From contig CM038916.1 of assembly GCA_021904315.1 (NCBI GenBank), positions 6,785,065-6,849,064 on the forward strand: a DNA stretch of 64,000 nucleotides, read 5' to 3'. This stretch comes from Sphagnum magellanicum. Its lineage: Eukaryota > Streptophyta > Sphagnopsida > Sphagnales > Sphagnaceae. A program made the position numbers and the translations under genes. Positions 49,754 through 61,653 of this stretch are shown piece by piece; the first letter of the stretch is position 1, and each line of letters begins with the position of its first letter. Below the pieces are notes generated by a model that saw nothing but the letters and a program-made list of their open reading frames with translations, was not told where the DNA came from and did no database searches.

Positions 49754-49765
49754 GCTCTGATACCA
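49754..49765 (-). other. tRNA-iMet primer-binding site
   Basis: On the element's strand TGGTATCAGAGC, complementary to the 3' end of plant initiator methionine tRNA, lies at the 5' LTR boundary. The first four bases (TGGT, 49762-49765) are also shared with the end of the other LTR. Confidence 0.93.
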
Positions 49766-50555
49766 AAAAGGAGGGGTCCAAACTTACAGCCAACACCATC
49801 GAACCCCTGGGGCTACACCATAACCATGTTTTGATTTGACATCTTGCACAGACCTCACCAGACTCCTCAAAGGACCTGATCTATCTACTAATCCCGAGGT
49901 CTATAGACTACGCATCATGAACACACACAGCAACAGGCAGACCTTCGGAAGTACAGACTCTTGTTTTGCTAGCACACTCGCGGATGCCAGCCAAAGAACA
50001 ACTCCATTCAATATTCACCAAGTAATTACACCCGAGAGCACAAGCTCTCTCCCAAATCACAGAACTTCAACAATCTAGCTTAAACCTCTCATCGTCTCTC
50101 TCTCCTGAAGTTCATCTGCAGCAGATGCTTGACTAGATTTCCCCAACGCAGTAGAAAAAGGAAAGAACTAAGCCTCGCTCCTGACTACAGAGTATTTTCT
50201 CTTATCGATTCTCCCCAAAACCGCCTGATACTTTCTCTAGCTATCTCGATTCTATCTTCTACACAGCCAAAAAAAATCTTTTTCCAAAACGGTCCTCTGA
50301 TCTTTCTTTCTCGGACCTCCATTGCTTCTCCCAGAAGCCTCCCCAAAATCTTCCTTGTCATCCTGATCCGATCCTCCTTTCGCCGACTTGCCATCTCCCT
50401 TCATCAATACAAGCCGCCATACCCAATCCAATGCATAGCTCAAAGGAAAAGCCATGCAATTCTATGCAGTCCATTATGGAGTGTCGCCACACTGAGTCGC
50501 TTGACGCAAAACCCAGGATTCGATCAGATTTTATACTACCTCTTTTCACACCACA
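49762..50555 (-). repeat. 5' LTR of the Ty3 element
   Basis: 794 bp aligned without gaps to 42727-43520, with nine transitions. On the element's strand a TATAAAA word occurs at 50535-50529, only about 20 bases from the LTR's 5' end. It is the only clear TATA box I see in the LTR. Confidence 0.95.
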
Positions 50556-50561
50556 CCATTG
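50556..50561. repeat. Target-site duplication, right copy
   Basis: CCATTG, matching 42719-42724 on the other side of the element. Confidence 0.75.
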
Positions 50562-50639
50562 TCTAAGTCTAACCAAGCAAAAATAATAAATAAAAATGTG
50601 AGGGAAATTAATTGGATTTCGTAGGAGGTTTAGGTAGCA

Positions 50640-52760
50640 AAGCTTTTATGGGCAAAAGCTACAGTTGATTTTTATGGGAAAATGAACATGGTGAGGTATT
50701 TTGTTTGCACACGTATCAAAGGGAGAGGAGTTCTTGGTTCCCCAATTTGACAACCTCTAAAAGCATGTTGGGAGGCAAAAATGCAAGGTTGCAAGACCTA
50801 ATTGCATTATGGGGCAATATTGCATGTCTATGAAATCACAACACACAAAAAATGAACAATTGTTTTGTAATAGGGGAAGAAACACAATTGTAAACATAGT
50901 TGTTTTGGGGTGCAATTGGGAAACAAAAAAATAAAATAAAATTTACAATTTGTTACAATGTTTTGGCTTTTGAAGCAAAGTCAACCTCTCATTAATTTTG
51001 AGATCATGAAACTATTGTTTTAGTCCTTGAAGGTGGAGAACACCCCAAAAAAACATTGGAACAATAATGTTAATTGGGAAATTGCAAAAGTTCAACATTG
51101 CATTATCCTTATCACAACTAAAGTTGTGGTTCATGTAATGAGGTATGCTACTATTAGTTGTGACGATGCAACAATGATTGATAATCAATCCTAGGTTAGT
51201 ATTCATGCTTACCTTTTGGAAGGTTTCAAGAAATTACCAATTTTGTTAAATTTGAAAATGATGGTTGGTGATGGCATAATTAACAACCTAAGCAATGTAA
51301 TCTTGAATTGCTTGCCAATCTATGGGGATCTAACTATGCAAATGGTCAGTAACAAGTTTAATTTTTTTGGCTCTAATGGTGTTGTTTTGTTTATAGGTGT
51401 CTGTAATGGTGTGACAACACAAATTTACAAAAGAGTACTTCCTTTTATGCTTGCTATCCATTGTGTTATGCATTGGACAAACCTAGTCATGCAAACATTT
51501 TCTTAGCAACCCTGAGTGCAAAATTCAAAGGTCTCTTGCAAACCACATACACATACTTTTCCTTTTCACCCAAAAGACACCTTGAATAATGTAAACTTGC
51601 ATAATTATTGGAGACAAAGGGGAACAAATTGATTCACAAAGTAAAAACTAGGTGGATTTGTATGTCATCTCTTGCAAAAAAGGTTATTACATAATACATG
51701 TCTTTGGTTGTTAAAATGAATGATGATCTCCATTCCATTCAAACCAAGAACTAATTTTGAGTTCTTGTGCAATGTTGAAGTTGTCATGGGCCTCACTTGC
51801 ATCATGTCCATGTTGGAGGTAATGCACAAGCTCATTCAATTTCTTCAAAGTTGTGGCACATTTGAATGAGACTTTGTGGAAGCAAATGAAGATATGTTGT
51901 GTAGATATGTACACGTTTATTGGGATTGAAAGAAGAGGTATAATGATAAAAAATTGAAGGACTTTACAAATATTTTGAATTGTAGCAATGATGGGTTGTT
52001 GTCATCTTGGTGGACTAATGCAACCACAAACATTCAATATGCAAATTTTTACTTCCAATGTTTGTAGTACTAGATCCATTGCAAGTGCCCTTTAATGGGG
52101 GTCTTTGTTATGTGCACATATGATGATTGGTATGCTATTACAAAAGAAGTGAAAGAACAATGTTCAATTGTAGTTAACCTCCTCATTGAAAAGTTTGTTA
52201 AGGGACTTTTTAGCCAAAAGTTCATGAATGCTATTGGGATTATATTTCCTTAGTACTAGTTGAATTCTAACGTAAAAAGTATATTCCTTACCCATGTAGT
52301 CTTGCTAAAGGTAAGTATTGTTATTAAAAGGAGTTTGGTGATGAGCATTTGAAGGTACTTGCTTTATTGAATGAATGAGAACTTGACATGGGAACTTCAT
52401 TTTTTAAGGTCACTATGTAGGCAAGTTGTAAATAGTCTTTAGAACTTGCTTTGACATGTAATCCCATGACCAAGATGTGGTTTAATTTTTCCTTTAGTGT
52501 TATGCTACAACAACCACTATCATAGTATTTTAAATGGGTGGAAATATTTTGTAGTGATGATATTGGGGAGTGTGGAGGATGATTGATATTTTTCAACCTT
52601 GTCTTTTATGAGATCTAAATTCAAAAACTAGTTGACAAATCTTCTAAATTTGGTAGTTAAGATGTTTGTTCAAGATCAATATTCCAAGAATGCTTTCCCA
52701 TTTGGAGATGCCATCAAGGATTGGCAAGATAGGAAATAAAGGTTTGTAATGTATGTTTAG
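50640..52760 (+). pseudogene. hAT-type transposase relic (ZNF862/DUF4371-like)
   Basis: The plus strand holds a degraded hAT-superfamily transposase in several frames. Near 50.65-50.85 kb a remnant of an N-terminal zinc-finger region may exist. From 51150: TISCDDATMIDNQS, then a stop, then VSIHAYLLEGFKKLPILLNL, NKFNFFGSNGVVLFIGV, GVTTQIYKRVLPFMLAIHCV and MHWTNLVMQTFS (to about 51505). KTRWICMSSLAKKV is near 51650 and KFMNAIGIIFP near 52225. The C-terminal dimerisation region is LGSVEDD, FSTLSFMRSKFKN and FPFGDAIKDWQDRK at about 52555-52735. Order and spacing fit the family as I know it. Stops and frameshifts make it inactive. The Ty3 element ends within about 100 bp of its 5' side, so that insertion may have landed in this element. 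No terminal inverted repeats found. Confidence 0.85.
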
Positions 52761-55750
52761 ATGATTCTACAAATTTTCATGCATATTGGGTGTTTTTGCG
52801 CGCTATTTTGAGCTCAAGTTGCAACTTATATGCAATAGTTAAGTAAGCAATGAAAGGAAGTTTTGTATTGCAATTTTTTAAAAAATTCAATTGCATTTCT
52901 TTCCAAGCTCCTTTGATGTGTTTTCTTGGTTGATTTGAATGTATACAATACCTACAAGTGCTATAAGTTCTTTCAAGTGTCTACTTGTTTCTTGCTTGGT
53001 GTTTTTCATTACTTTAAATTGCTTGTAGATCCATTGATTTCTTAATTGTTTTCTTGAACCAACGTGGGACTATGAGGAATGTTTTAACACCTATTGCTTG
53101 TGCAAATTTGACTTGGGTTATAATGGGTAGGATTTGAAGGGATTGGGGTTTAGTCTCTCCCCCATGCCTTCAATTTATGTGTGCATAAAATTGACAACAA
53201 TTGTTGTTGCCACATCTCAAAATACATTTATACATTGATTGCAAGTTGTTGTCACATTTTGTACACAAATGTTGAAATGTTAACCAATGCACATACATGG
53301 ATGTTGAAAGGATTATCAAATTTTTATAGGTGAAAACAAAATGTAGCCAATCTACCATACTTGACAATTTTTTGTATCACAATTATATGCTATCGTGATT
53401 TTTTCTTGAATGCCATAATCCTACTTACATCTACTTCAACTTGCCAATGATATATAACAAAAATTAGTCTAGTTGCAAACATGGACTCCAAGTGCCATCA
53501 TGCCATCATGCATAGCCAACTACATGACCTCATGTAAATGGGGAAAAAATGTTGATTGGGATTAAATTGAATCAAATTTTAATCACCAATTGAACTTGGT
53601 ACCTCATCATGTGCACCTCAAATTACTTATAATAAGTTATAGGTAATTTACACACATATATGGCATTTTAGAAAGAGGGAAATATAACCACATCTAAGTG
53701 GTCTTTTTAAAAATAAAGATGTACCCTATAATAACCCACACAACACTAGTTTATAACAACTTTTAAAATGTTTTTTACAATTATTACTTTTTTTGGTTTT
53801 GGGGGCAAGGTCATAATTGGGATTTTGGTAACAAAATCTAATTGTTGTAAGGTTTTATTTAGAACCTTGGTGGTGTCTATGGAATTGAATTTGGGGATAA
53901 ATAGTTTGAATTTTGAAACCCATGGTTATTAAAATAGTTCATTGACTATCCTATTTACCACACAAACATACAATTTGGCAACCATTGCAAAGGCAAATAT
54001 TTCATATTCAACTTGTGATGAATGAATAGAATCCTTGAACTTGGACACCTCCCAAAATTGTCAATGGCCTTCAACCCCCTAATGATAAAGGATTACAAAT
54101 TCAAAAAGAAAGGAAATATTGCAAGAAGGAACATCTATTGTTTACTAGAGAACTTAGAAGGGGCCTTTTGTGTTGGTAATTAAATATTTGCACTAAATAA
54201 ACCTTGATAGGTAGCCGCTTGATGGCCTCTCTTTTGATGGTTAATTTTTTTATCCATCTCCATGCTTCATAGTCCTCCCTTGAAGTTCAAATCTATCTTC
54301 ATGCCTCCTTTTCTTGACTTGCTCAAGCTGCCATCACACAAATGGACTCCCCTTTCATCCCTTTGAAAGAGCCCTTCACCTATCAATTGATGGTCATGTG
54401 TAAATAGAAGAGGTTGTCCTACATCACTAGATGGACGCCTAATACTATCCAAACTAACAAAGTCACACACACAAGTGCATGCACACAATGTTGGAGGAAT
54501 CCAACCTAAAAAAGATTAAAATGAAATCAAAATTTGACATTCAAATCATGGTTGCTGTTCATTAGGGGATTTTTTCCCCCCCCCAATTTTATGCATTCAA
54601 AAGTTTGGTGAATTTTTCCAAATTTGTAGCAATTTTTATTTATTTTTCAGAATTTGTACTTTTTTCCAAATTTTTCAAAATTAAAATAATATGGTAATTA
54701 ATAGGTATATGGGACACAATACTTAGTCCAATAGCTTTGACACATTTACACGAGATATAAGAAATCATACAAGGTGATGGAGAGAAACCCTAAACCTAAG
54801 CTACAACATCTACTTTTGCAGTTGGTTCTGGCCTGGATAATTTTACATAATGTGGTGCCAGATTTGAAACTTATTAATGCTTTTTTTTCTGACAAAAGAA
54901 AATTAAAACTGGCCAATACTTATATTCCAGTGATTTTCAATTATCAACTTGTTTGACATGATTTTAAACTAGGATACCTATTATTAGGGATTATCAGAAG
55001 GGGAAGTATCCTAGGCTAATTCCATAAGATTAGGGCAAAAAATTTGCCCTTTAAAGATTTTAGTTCAAACCCACCCAACCCTCTAATTTGTGCACAATGT
55101 GGCAATATTTTCAAACTTGATTTTAGTTTAGGGTTTTAAACCCTGGTCAAAACAAAACCCTGGTTCAAGCACATACATACACACATACAACATTATTGAT
55201 TCATTTGTAATTAATTATACACCTAATTTTGAACATGGAGCGAGCCAAACTTCACATACCTATTGGCAGGATTCTTGTGTGAATTGAAACATTAAAGCAT
55301 GAAAATGAGCATTGCTAGTGTGTGACACTATTGTTGGGGGCGTGAGGGATCCTCCACCCAAAAACACAAAAAGCTTGGGAAAGAAGAACATATGAGGCTT
55401 GCATAAACTAAAAAAAACGCTAAGTGCACACAACTCATATAGGTTCTCAACCATAGCTACATCATGGATGAAAAATCCAATCAAATTTTCATCCGGTGTC
55501 ACACTAGCAAACGGTGTGTTTTTTTCATGTGTTGTTTGTTCTCGATGTTGTTCCCTTGGCCAACAAACTTCTTCTTTTATACAAAGTGGAAACCCTAAAA
55601 AGAACTCTCACACTTGCAAAGTTCTTTTTTCTTTTTAAAAAAAATAAAATCTCTAGTCCATGTTGTAAGTTACACTCGGATTTTGCCACAAATTGATCGA
55701 TTTAAAAAAAATCAGAAGCACTTGGCAAGCCAGTAAGTAGTTTTGAGATC
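52761..55750. other. AT-rich intergenic DNA, nothing recognised
   Basis: No gene is recognised between the hAT relic and the remorin 3' end. Plus-strand protein-like pieces at 54.77-54.96 and 55.4-55.7 kb are unassigned. The interval 55.2-55.75 kb may include remorin 3' untranslated sequence on the minus strand. Confidence 0.5.
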
Positions 55751-58700
55751 TCATTGGCAAAACCTTGCAAAAAAGCTTGTGGGCATTTTGCCAGTCCCTC
55801 GTATGTATTCAGCACGACTGGCAGCCTTGGCGATTTGTTCACTCTTTCGTGCTTCAGCAGCTGCTCGCAGATCCTCTGCTTGCCGATGAGCTGCAGCCAA
55901 CTTGTTCATCAGCTTCTCATTTGCATGTGACCACATGCGTTCCACTTTTACCTGTAAAAAAACAAACACCAAAGAAATTGTTAAATTTTACAACAAATAT
56001 AAATATCCAAGAAATTTGTTAAATTTTACAATAAATATAAATATCCAAGAAACTGTTAAATTTTACAAAAAAAATAAATATCCAAGAAATTGTTAAAATT
56101 TACAACAAATACAAATATCCAAGAAATTGTTAAATTTTACAACAAATATAATAATTTTCTCTTTACGTATCCAAACAAAACCATCACCAGGATTAACCTC
56201 GCCAGAGGCATTTCATTTTGTGTTTGAAACACCCTCATAGGACCCTCCTTCTGGTATGGTGGTGGGACCGAACTTACTTACGCCCATGCACTAAACGCTC
56301 ACCTAGGTTGGTAAATCATCATAATAATTTAAGGTGCGTTCACACTTGATGTTAGTGACTCAAGTGTTGAGTCGCTTAACACCATGCTAGCCATTTAGGA
56401 TTTAAACCTAGTTATCATGAAAGCTTCATGTTTAGACTAACATTCAATTAACATTAAGCGATCGTCCATTTAACAATGGGTGCCACCTAGGATGCCACCT
56501 AGATTTTCATTTTTATCATCATTTTAACATCAAGTGTGAATGCATCATAACATCGAATTTTTTTTTTTAATGGTGTTGTTCTGCAACAGAAATGAGAGTT
56601 GGGTAGGTAGCAGAACAAGAATACCTCAATTCTGCGCATCTCTGCCTCTGCTTTGGCCTTCTCATGATTCTCCCAAGCCTGAATTTTGGCCTCCTCTCTC
56701 TTGTATCTGTTGCCCAAGCCCCCCACATCAAAACTTTCTTCCTTCCCCCTTCTTCAAGTTTCATATGCAATCAAATCTTCGCACTCTTCCTTCCAAACCC
56801 TAAACCCTAAAAATTTCCCTTCTTCATGTTCAATCTTCTCGCACACTTCCTTTCCAACCTTAAACCCTAAAACCTTTTTTCTTCTTCTTCTTCATATTCA
56901 ATCAGCTTGCACTTTGTTTCAAACCCCCCTAAACCCTAAACCTTTGTTCTCCTTTTTTTTTCCCTATTCAAATTTCTCACCATTCCTTCTTCTTTGTCCA
57001 TAACCCATGTTTGTTTATTGAGAAAGTTGGCCAACCGAAACGGTATTCATTTTTACAAGGCTCCTTTGAGTAAGCTGGTTAGATGTTGGGTATTCACCAA
57101 CTCTACATATAATATGTAATGATAATAATGTACCAACAATTTGGCTCTCATTGGATCAATGACTCATGTCTTGGATGAAAATGTCATAGTTGCTCTTTTC
57201 ATGGATGAAAAGAAGGCATCTCAATTCTCATAACAATTGATTATGTCCGGTAACCATCAAAAGGCCGTTGGTTAGTTATCAGAAATAGTCTCAGTGCTCC
57301 CATACCTCGACTATTTCCCTTGACCTAACCAACCGGTGCACTCTCACCAATCACCTAATCCATATTCCATCTTCTTACACTTGTGTTTTTTTTCCCCTTT
57401 TTTCTTCAGGATTAAACTTTTCTTAATTTCATTAGTAAATTCCTTTTCTTTCAATTTTCCTTGGAGTTATTATGTAACAGCAAAGCTTCCAAAACTTCTC
57501 TTCCAAAAAATAAAATAAAGATACCACCAATTTCAGTAAAAAGGATCTACCCATCTATTTGGGACTCCATCCATCCATCCATCCATTCATTCATGACAAA
57601 ATTTTCTTTTACACAAATTAGGGTTTCTTGATGGTGGTGGTGTTCCGTCGTCTTCACCTGGCTGCGTACTTGGCCTGCTCCGCTTCTTCCCAAGCAGCCG
57701 CGCGCGACGAGTGCAGGCTCTTGCGCACTTCCTCCAGCTCCACGCTCGTCTGCAAGGCCTTGGCAGCATCAGCTTCTTCTTCCTCTTTAGTGGCCCAGGC
57801 CGCGATGTTGGCCTTGCCCAGCTGTGTACCCAGAGCCAAAATCTCCTGCCGTGTCTTGGCTTGCAGTTCTTTGCTAGACAGCACTTTGGAGGAGGAGGAG
57901 GAGGAGGAGGAGGAGGAGGAGGAGGAGCTGGTGGTGGTAGTGCAGGAGGAGGAGGAGCTTGGTGTTGTTGTTGTTGTTGTTGACTGCATCATGCAGTCAA
58001 CATGGGAATGGCGCTTGTCGGTTGCTTCCTGCTTCTCTACTCCGGTACTACATGATGATGATGAGGAGGAGGAATTCTTCTTGGATTCGCTTGTAGGGGT
58101 GGAGGTCGGGACAGTCATCACCCTCCTCGTGTCTGGAGAAGAGGGTCGGGAGTTGATTGGGCTGCCCAAATTGGGAGTAGTAGCTCTCACGGGAGTGGCA
58201 GTTCGCGATGGCTCCACGCTTGCTATAGGGGTCATCTCGGTGCCCATGTCTCGGGTGGATACGACGACGGCGCCTCCTCCTCCTCCTCTCGTGTTCACTG
58301 CAAGAGATGATGATGAATCCGCCGCCGCGCTGGGATAATCTGCTAAAGATTCAACCCAACCTATTCGAGAGTGTTTCAGGATTTCAAGACCTACAACAAA
58401 CACTCTCCAGTCTTTCTCTGATTTCGCTCACAAAAATCCGGGACCCACCTACCCACCCAGTTGAAGTCGAGAAGAAAGAATGGAAAAAGAAGAAGACTCG
58501 CGAGAGAGAGGAGAGAGAGAGCTCAGAGACCCACCTTCTGTTGCCGATTTTGAAGTGCGTTTCGCAGTCCGAAGACGAGCAGGTTTGAGAGATTTGTCAG
58601 AAGCATCAGGACTCGACCGGCTGCTACTACTTTCATACAAATCGTTCAGTGGGTAGCGGTCAACGGCCCCTCCCCCTCTCGACATCGCCGTCCCAGCAGC

Positions 58701-60854
58701 AGCAGCAACACTTCCCTCGATCAATTCTACAGAAGGAGCAGACGAAGAAGGAGCATCACGTCCGCCACAGTTCTCGGCAACTGCATTTGTTGGTTTTGAG
58801 AGATGGGTTGTGGCAGCTCCTCCTCCTCCATTCGGAGTTGCAGACTGACGTCCTGCTGCACCAAGATTGGAGAACGTGACTTTCTTTGTCGACACAGTAG
58901 TGGCACCACCACCTCCCTGCTGCTGCTGCATTGGTCCAGTTTTGCACTTGGAGATGGATTTCGCTGTAGCATTGCCAGGCGCTTGATCGCTTGCTGACAA
59001 CCATTTCTGTGCGTCGTCCCACTTGGAGGGAGTGGGTTTCAGCAGTGGACCGACAGCAGCAGTAGCAGCTCGGTGAGCGCCGCTTGCTCTGTTGAAATCG
59101 AAGCTTGCAGAACTGCTGTCTTTTTCGAACTTGCTGTCGTAGTCATAGCCCTCAGCAGCCGCAGCAGCATCTGCTGTAGCTCTCGCAGAATGCGTAGAAT
59201 TGAAGCTGAAGATGCTACCGCTTCCGTTCAGAACACTGCCTGGTTGTGGTTGTGGTTGTTGTTGTGTGGTAGGTTGGGATCCTGCTGCAGAAACTATCAT
59301 CCCAATGCTGGCACCAGTTTTTTTCTTCCAGTTCTCAGATTCAGCAGCAGAGCTGGACTTCTGATCCATCATGGAAGGACTCTGGATGGATTTGAATGGC
59401 ATGGTTTGAGCTTCCTTGGAGGAATGAGTATCTCTCAAAGCCAATGAATTCTTGGTCACAAATGCCACTTCATTGGCGGCTGTGGCATCTACCAGATGCA
59501 GTGTATTGTGCACTGATGCCCAGTTGCTGCTGCTGCTGCTTGTCTCTTTCGACTCCAATCGCTTGCCAAAACCACCACCTGCTCCAACAACAAACAAAAC
59601 CCAAGCAGTCACAACAATGTCTCTCAGTCCAACTGTATCATGCAAGCATGCATGCAATCATCATTCTCTGAAAACCATGGACATCAAGTGATGGCAAAGT
59701 TGCAGCAAGCAATCTTGGTTGTTGGGTGCAGTGCCTTGATCTTCACCTTTCATTCCTGGTTTGCCAGGTGTATCCATGAGGCCTTGTAGTTTCTTGTTTC
59801 CTCGACCCTGCTGCTGCATACACAACAACAACAACAATGCCCCCCACCCACAAGTGTTTTTGTTCTTCAGTAAGTAGTGCAGAAAAAGATCAAAGAGGGT
59901 GCAGAAGCTTGAAGAAACCAAAAGGCTCAAAGCTGATAAAACACAAAGGTTCTATCTCAGAAATGCAGCAACAAAAGGGCTTGATCAACAACCAACCTTG
60001 AGCAGCAGCATTTCGTTGCGTGATGGACTGTAGAAGACAGGCTCATGGTCGTTCCTGCCACCTTGATCCAAATGTAAAAGACTGGCACCATTACTGCAAT
60101 TCTTGCTGATGAGTTCCTTGACTTCAACAGAGTAAACATCAGAAGCAGCTTGCGGATGATGGTCCATATCGATGGATGTCGCCTTGGACAATGATGACAG
60201 ACTTGGGCTGGTGGAGGAACTACACAGCATTGCGGAGTTGCCAATCACACATGTGGGACTGCTGTCACCAGAATCCTGTACATCTGCAAAAATGCATTCA
60301 GCAACCAAAGACTTTGTGTCAGGAGCAAGCAAGCAAAGCAAAGAAAAGCAAGCCAGGAAGCCAGTCAACCTCGGACACGGTGCAGCTCGTGCAACGACTA
60401 GTCAGCTCTGAATGCGCAAGGGGACAGACAGACGGTGAGTGCCATGGGCATTGCCTGAGCATTCGTCTGCATCATCATTGTGGTACTGGTGCCACGCTTT
60501 GTTTCGTTGCTGCCTGCAGCTCGCCAAGCTGCTGCTGCTGTATTTGCTCTCGGGTAGCAGCAATGGACGGAATTTTCCGGCTCCGTGCTGAGGGGAACCA
60601 GCTGAGATGCAGCCACCAGCAGCAGCAGCAGCAGTTCCTCGAGCTCCTCCTCCTCCTGGGCCACCACCGGCGCTGTGTCTGGAGAAGCGCAGACAACCGA
60701 GATTGGCGTCGTAGATGAGACTGCGGTAAGGGACAGTAGTGCTGCGCTGCTGGTGCGTCCCGGGGGCACTTGGCAGCTCTTGTTGCTCCCAAGCAGGCTC
60801 TTCACTAGTCTTCACGACCTTGCAACCAGCAGCAGCAGATTGTGGGGTGATCAT
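55751..60854 (-). CDS. REM6: Remorin, group 6-like, long N-terminal region
   Basis: Six minus-strand exons fit together in phase with GT-AG introns: 60283-59997, 59813-59747, 59578-58535, 58360-57658 (or from 58339), 56706-56625 and 55951-55751. They alone encode about 794 residues. A further 5' exon starting at or before the ATG at 60854 (MITPQSAAAG) is likely, but its donor could not be fixed. The C-terminal Remorin_C domain is clear: AAWEEAEQAKYAARYKREEA, IQAWENHEKAKAEAEM, then VKVERMWSHANEKLMNKLAA and ADYIRR-like AEYIRGTGKMPTSFFARF. Upstream, RDMGTEMTPI with PSRTATPVRATTP, and PSKWDDAQKWLSAS, are signatures of this remorin group. The N-terminal region is disordered with Ser, Gln, Gly and Ala runs. 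Remorins form coiled-coil oligomers that scaffold plasma-membrane nanodomains and plasmodesmata. The protein is longer than typical group 6 members. Confidence 0.88.
55974..56152. repeat. Intronic minisatellite, period about 37 bp
   Basis: Four to five copies of a unit containing 'ttaaattttacaa' and 'aatatccaagaaa'. The word 'ccaagaaa' starts at 56007, 56045, 56082 and 56119. The array lies in the last remorin intron, close to its acceptor, and supplies T-rich or A-rich sequence near the splice site. Confidence 0.88.
56740..56985. repeat. Intronic repeat carrying telo-box words, period about 65 bp
   Basis: Three to four degenerate copies of a unit: 'caatc....tcgcac', then C/T-rich sequence, then 'aaaccctaaa'. 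The 'caatc' words lie at about 56767, 56830 and 56900. Each copy ends with AAACCCTAA-type words (doubled near 56796-56812), the plant telomere and telo-box sequence. The array is inside a remorin intron. Confidence 0.8.
57888..57927. repeat. (GGA)13 coding microsatellite
   Basis: On the remorin strand this encodes a run of Ser residues (TCC codons) in the exon just 5' of the Remorin_C domain. Neighbouring imperfect repeats add Thr runs. Length variation would keep the frame. Confidence 0.92.
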
Positions 60855-61650
60855 AGGGAGCTTTGTACCTGCTGCAGCTGAATCTGCGATACAATAACAG
60901 TAATGAGAATTTCAGAAGCACCACACATTTTCAAAACCTCTACAGAGACACTGAGACACACAGAGAATTTGTGTGAATGCCTCTCTCTGTCTCTGTCTCT
61001 CCTCTCTCTTTTTCAGCAACCCAAATGTTCGCATTATACATACGAGGGGTCCTCGGGACACAAAACGCGAATTCCAAACAAGAACTAGTATCGACTGCAA
61101 AAGTCATGCACACCGCACCCGCAAGATGTATCGAAAGCCCCCACAGCTTACAAACAAAAGAGCGCGGAAGGTAAAAACACACACACACACACAAAGAGAC
61201 AGACGGACGGAAGCAAGGAAACAGAAGACCGAGAGCATGAAAAGCGCGCGCACACACACACACACAAAGGCAGACAGACGGAAGAAAGGAAACAGAAGAC
61301 CGAGAGCATGAAAAAAACAAACAAACAAACAAATGAAAACGGAGCATCAACAGCAGCAACCACCAGGCAAGGAACCAACAACCAACCAGCCAGCAACTGT
61401 CCGTCTTCTTTCTGTCGCCTTCTTCTTCTGCTGCTGCTACTGCTACTACTGCACCCCCTTCTTCTTCTTCTTCTTCTTCTGCTGCTGCTGCTGCCAGGCT
61501 GCTGCTAAGCAACGGGAAGGAAGCACGCAGGCACCGCTCAACTCCTGCAGAGCAGAGCTGAGCTAGAGAGAAGAGCGCAGGGAGCAGAGAGAGCAGCGCA
61601 GGGAGAGTGTGCGCAGCAACTGCAACTAAGCTACAAACAAAACTGCACAG
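60855..61650 (-). promoter_or_regulatory. Remorin 5' leader region
   Basis: GC-richer sequence with C/T-rich, CT-repeat and CAG/GAA-repeat stretches on the gene strand. The frame of the ATG at 60854 stays open upstream to a possible acceptor (tatcgcag at about 60890), so a further 5' exon is possible. A tandem duplication of about 71 bp containing (AC)n and 'ggaaacagaagaccgagagc' lies at about 61170-61320. The real start codon and the transcription start are unresolved. Confidence 0.4.
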
Positions 61651-61653
61651 AGT

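Larger units (their letters stand above)
42725..50555 (-). mobile_element. Complete Ty3/gypsy-type LTR retrotransposon
   Basis: A full-length element of about 7.8 kb on the minus strand. It has 794-bp LTRs at both ends, a flanking direct repeat (CCATTG), a primer-binding site complementary to initiator methionine tRNA, a purine-rich tract before the 3' LTR, and one gag-pol frame. Domain order is gag, zinc knuckles, protease, reverse transcriptase, RNase H, integrase. Integrase after RNase H defines the Ty3 order. No chromodomain is evident at the integrase C-terminus. The gag-pol frame contains five stop codons and no frameshift, so this copy is non-autonomous. The two LTRs differ at nine sites by eye, all transitions, so insertion was recent. 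The element is clearly GC-richer than its host DNA. It lies at the edge of a hAT relic. Confidence 0.95.

Noticed and set aside
57628-58338. Plus-strand 236-codon frame opposite the remorin exon
   Set aside because: It is the mirror of Ser- and Thr-rich remorin coding sequence, made open by GGA repeats. The minus strand carries the conserved remorin motifs.
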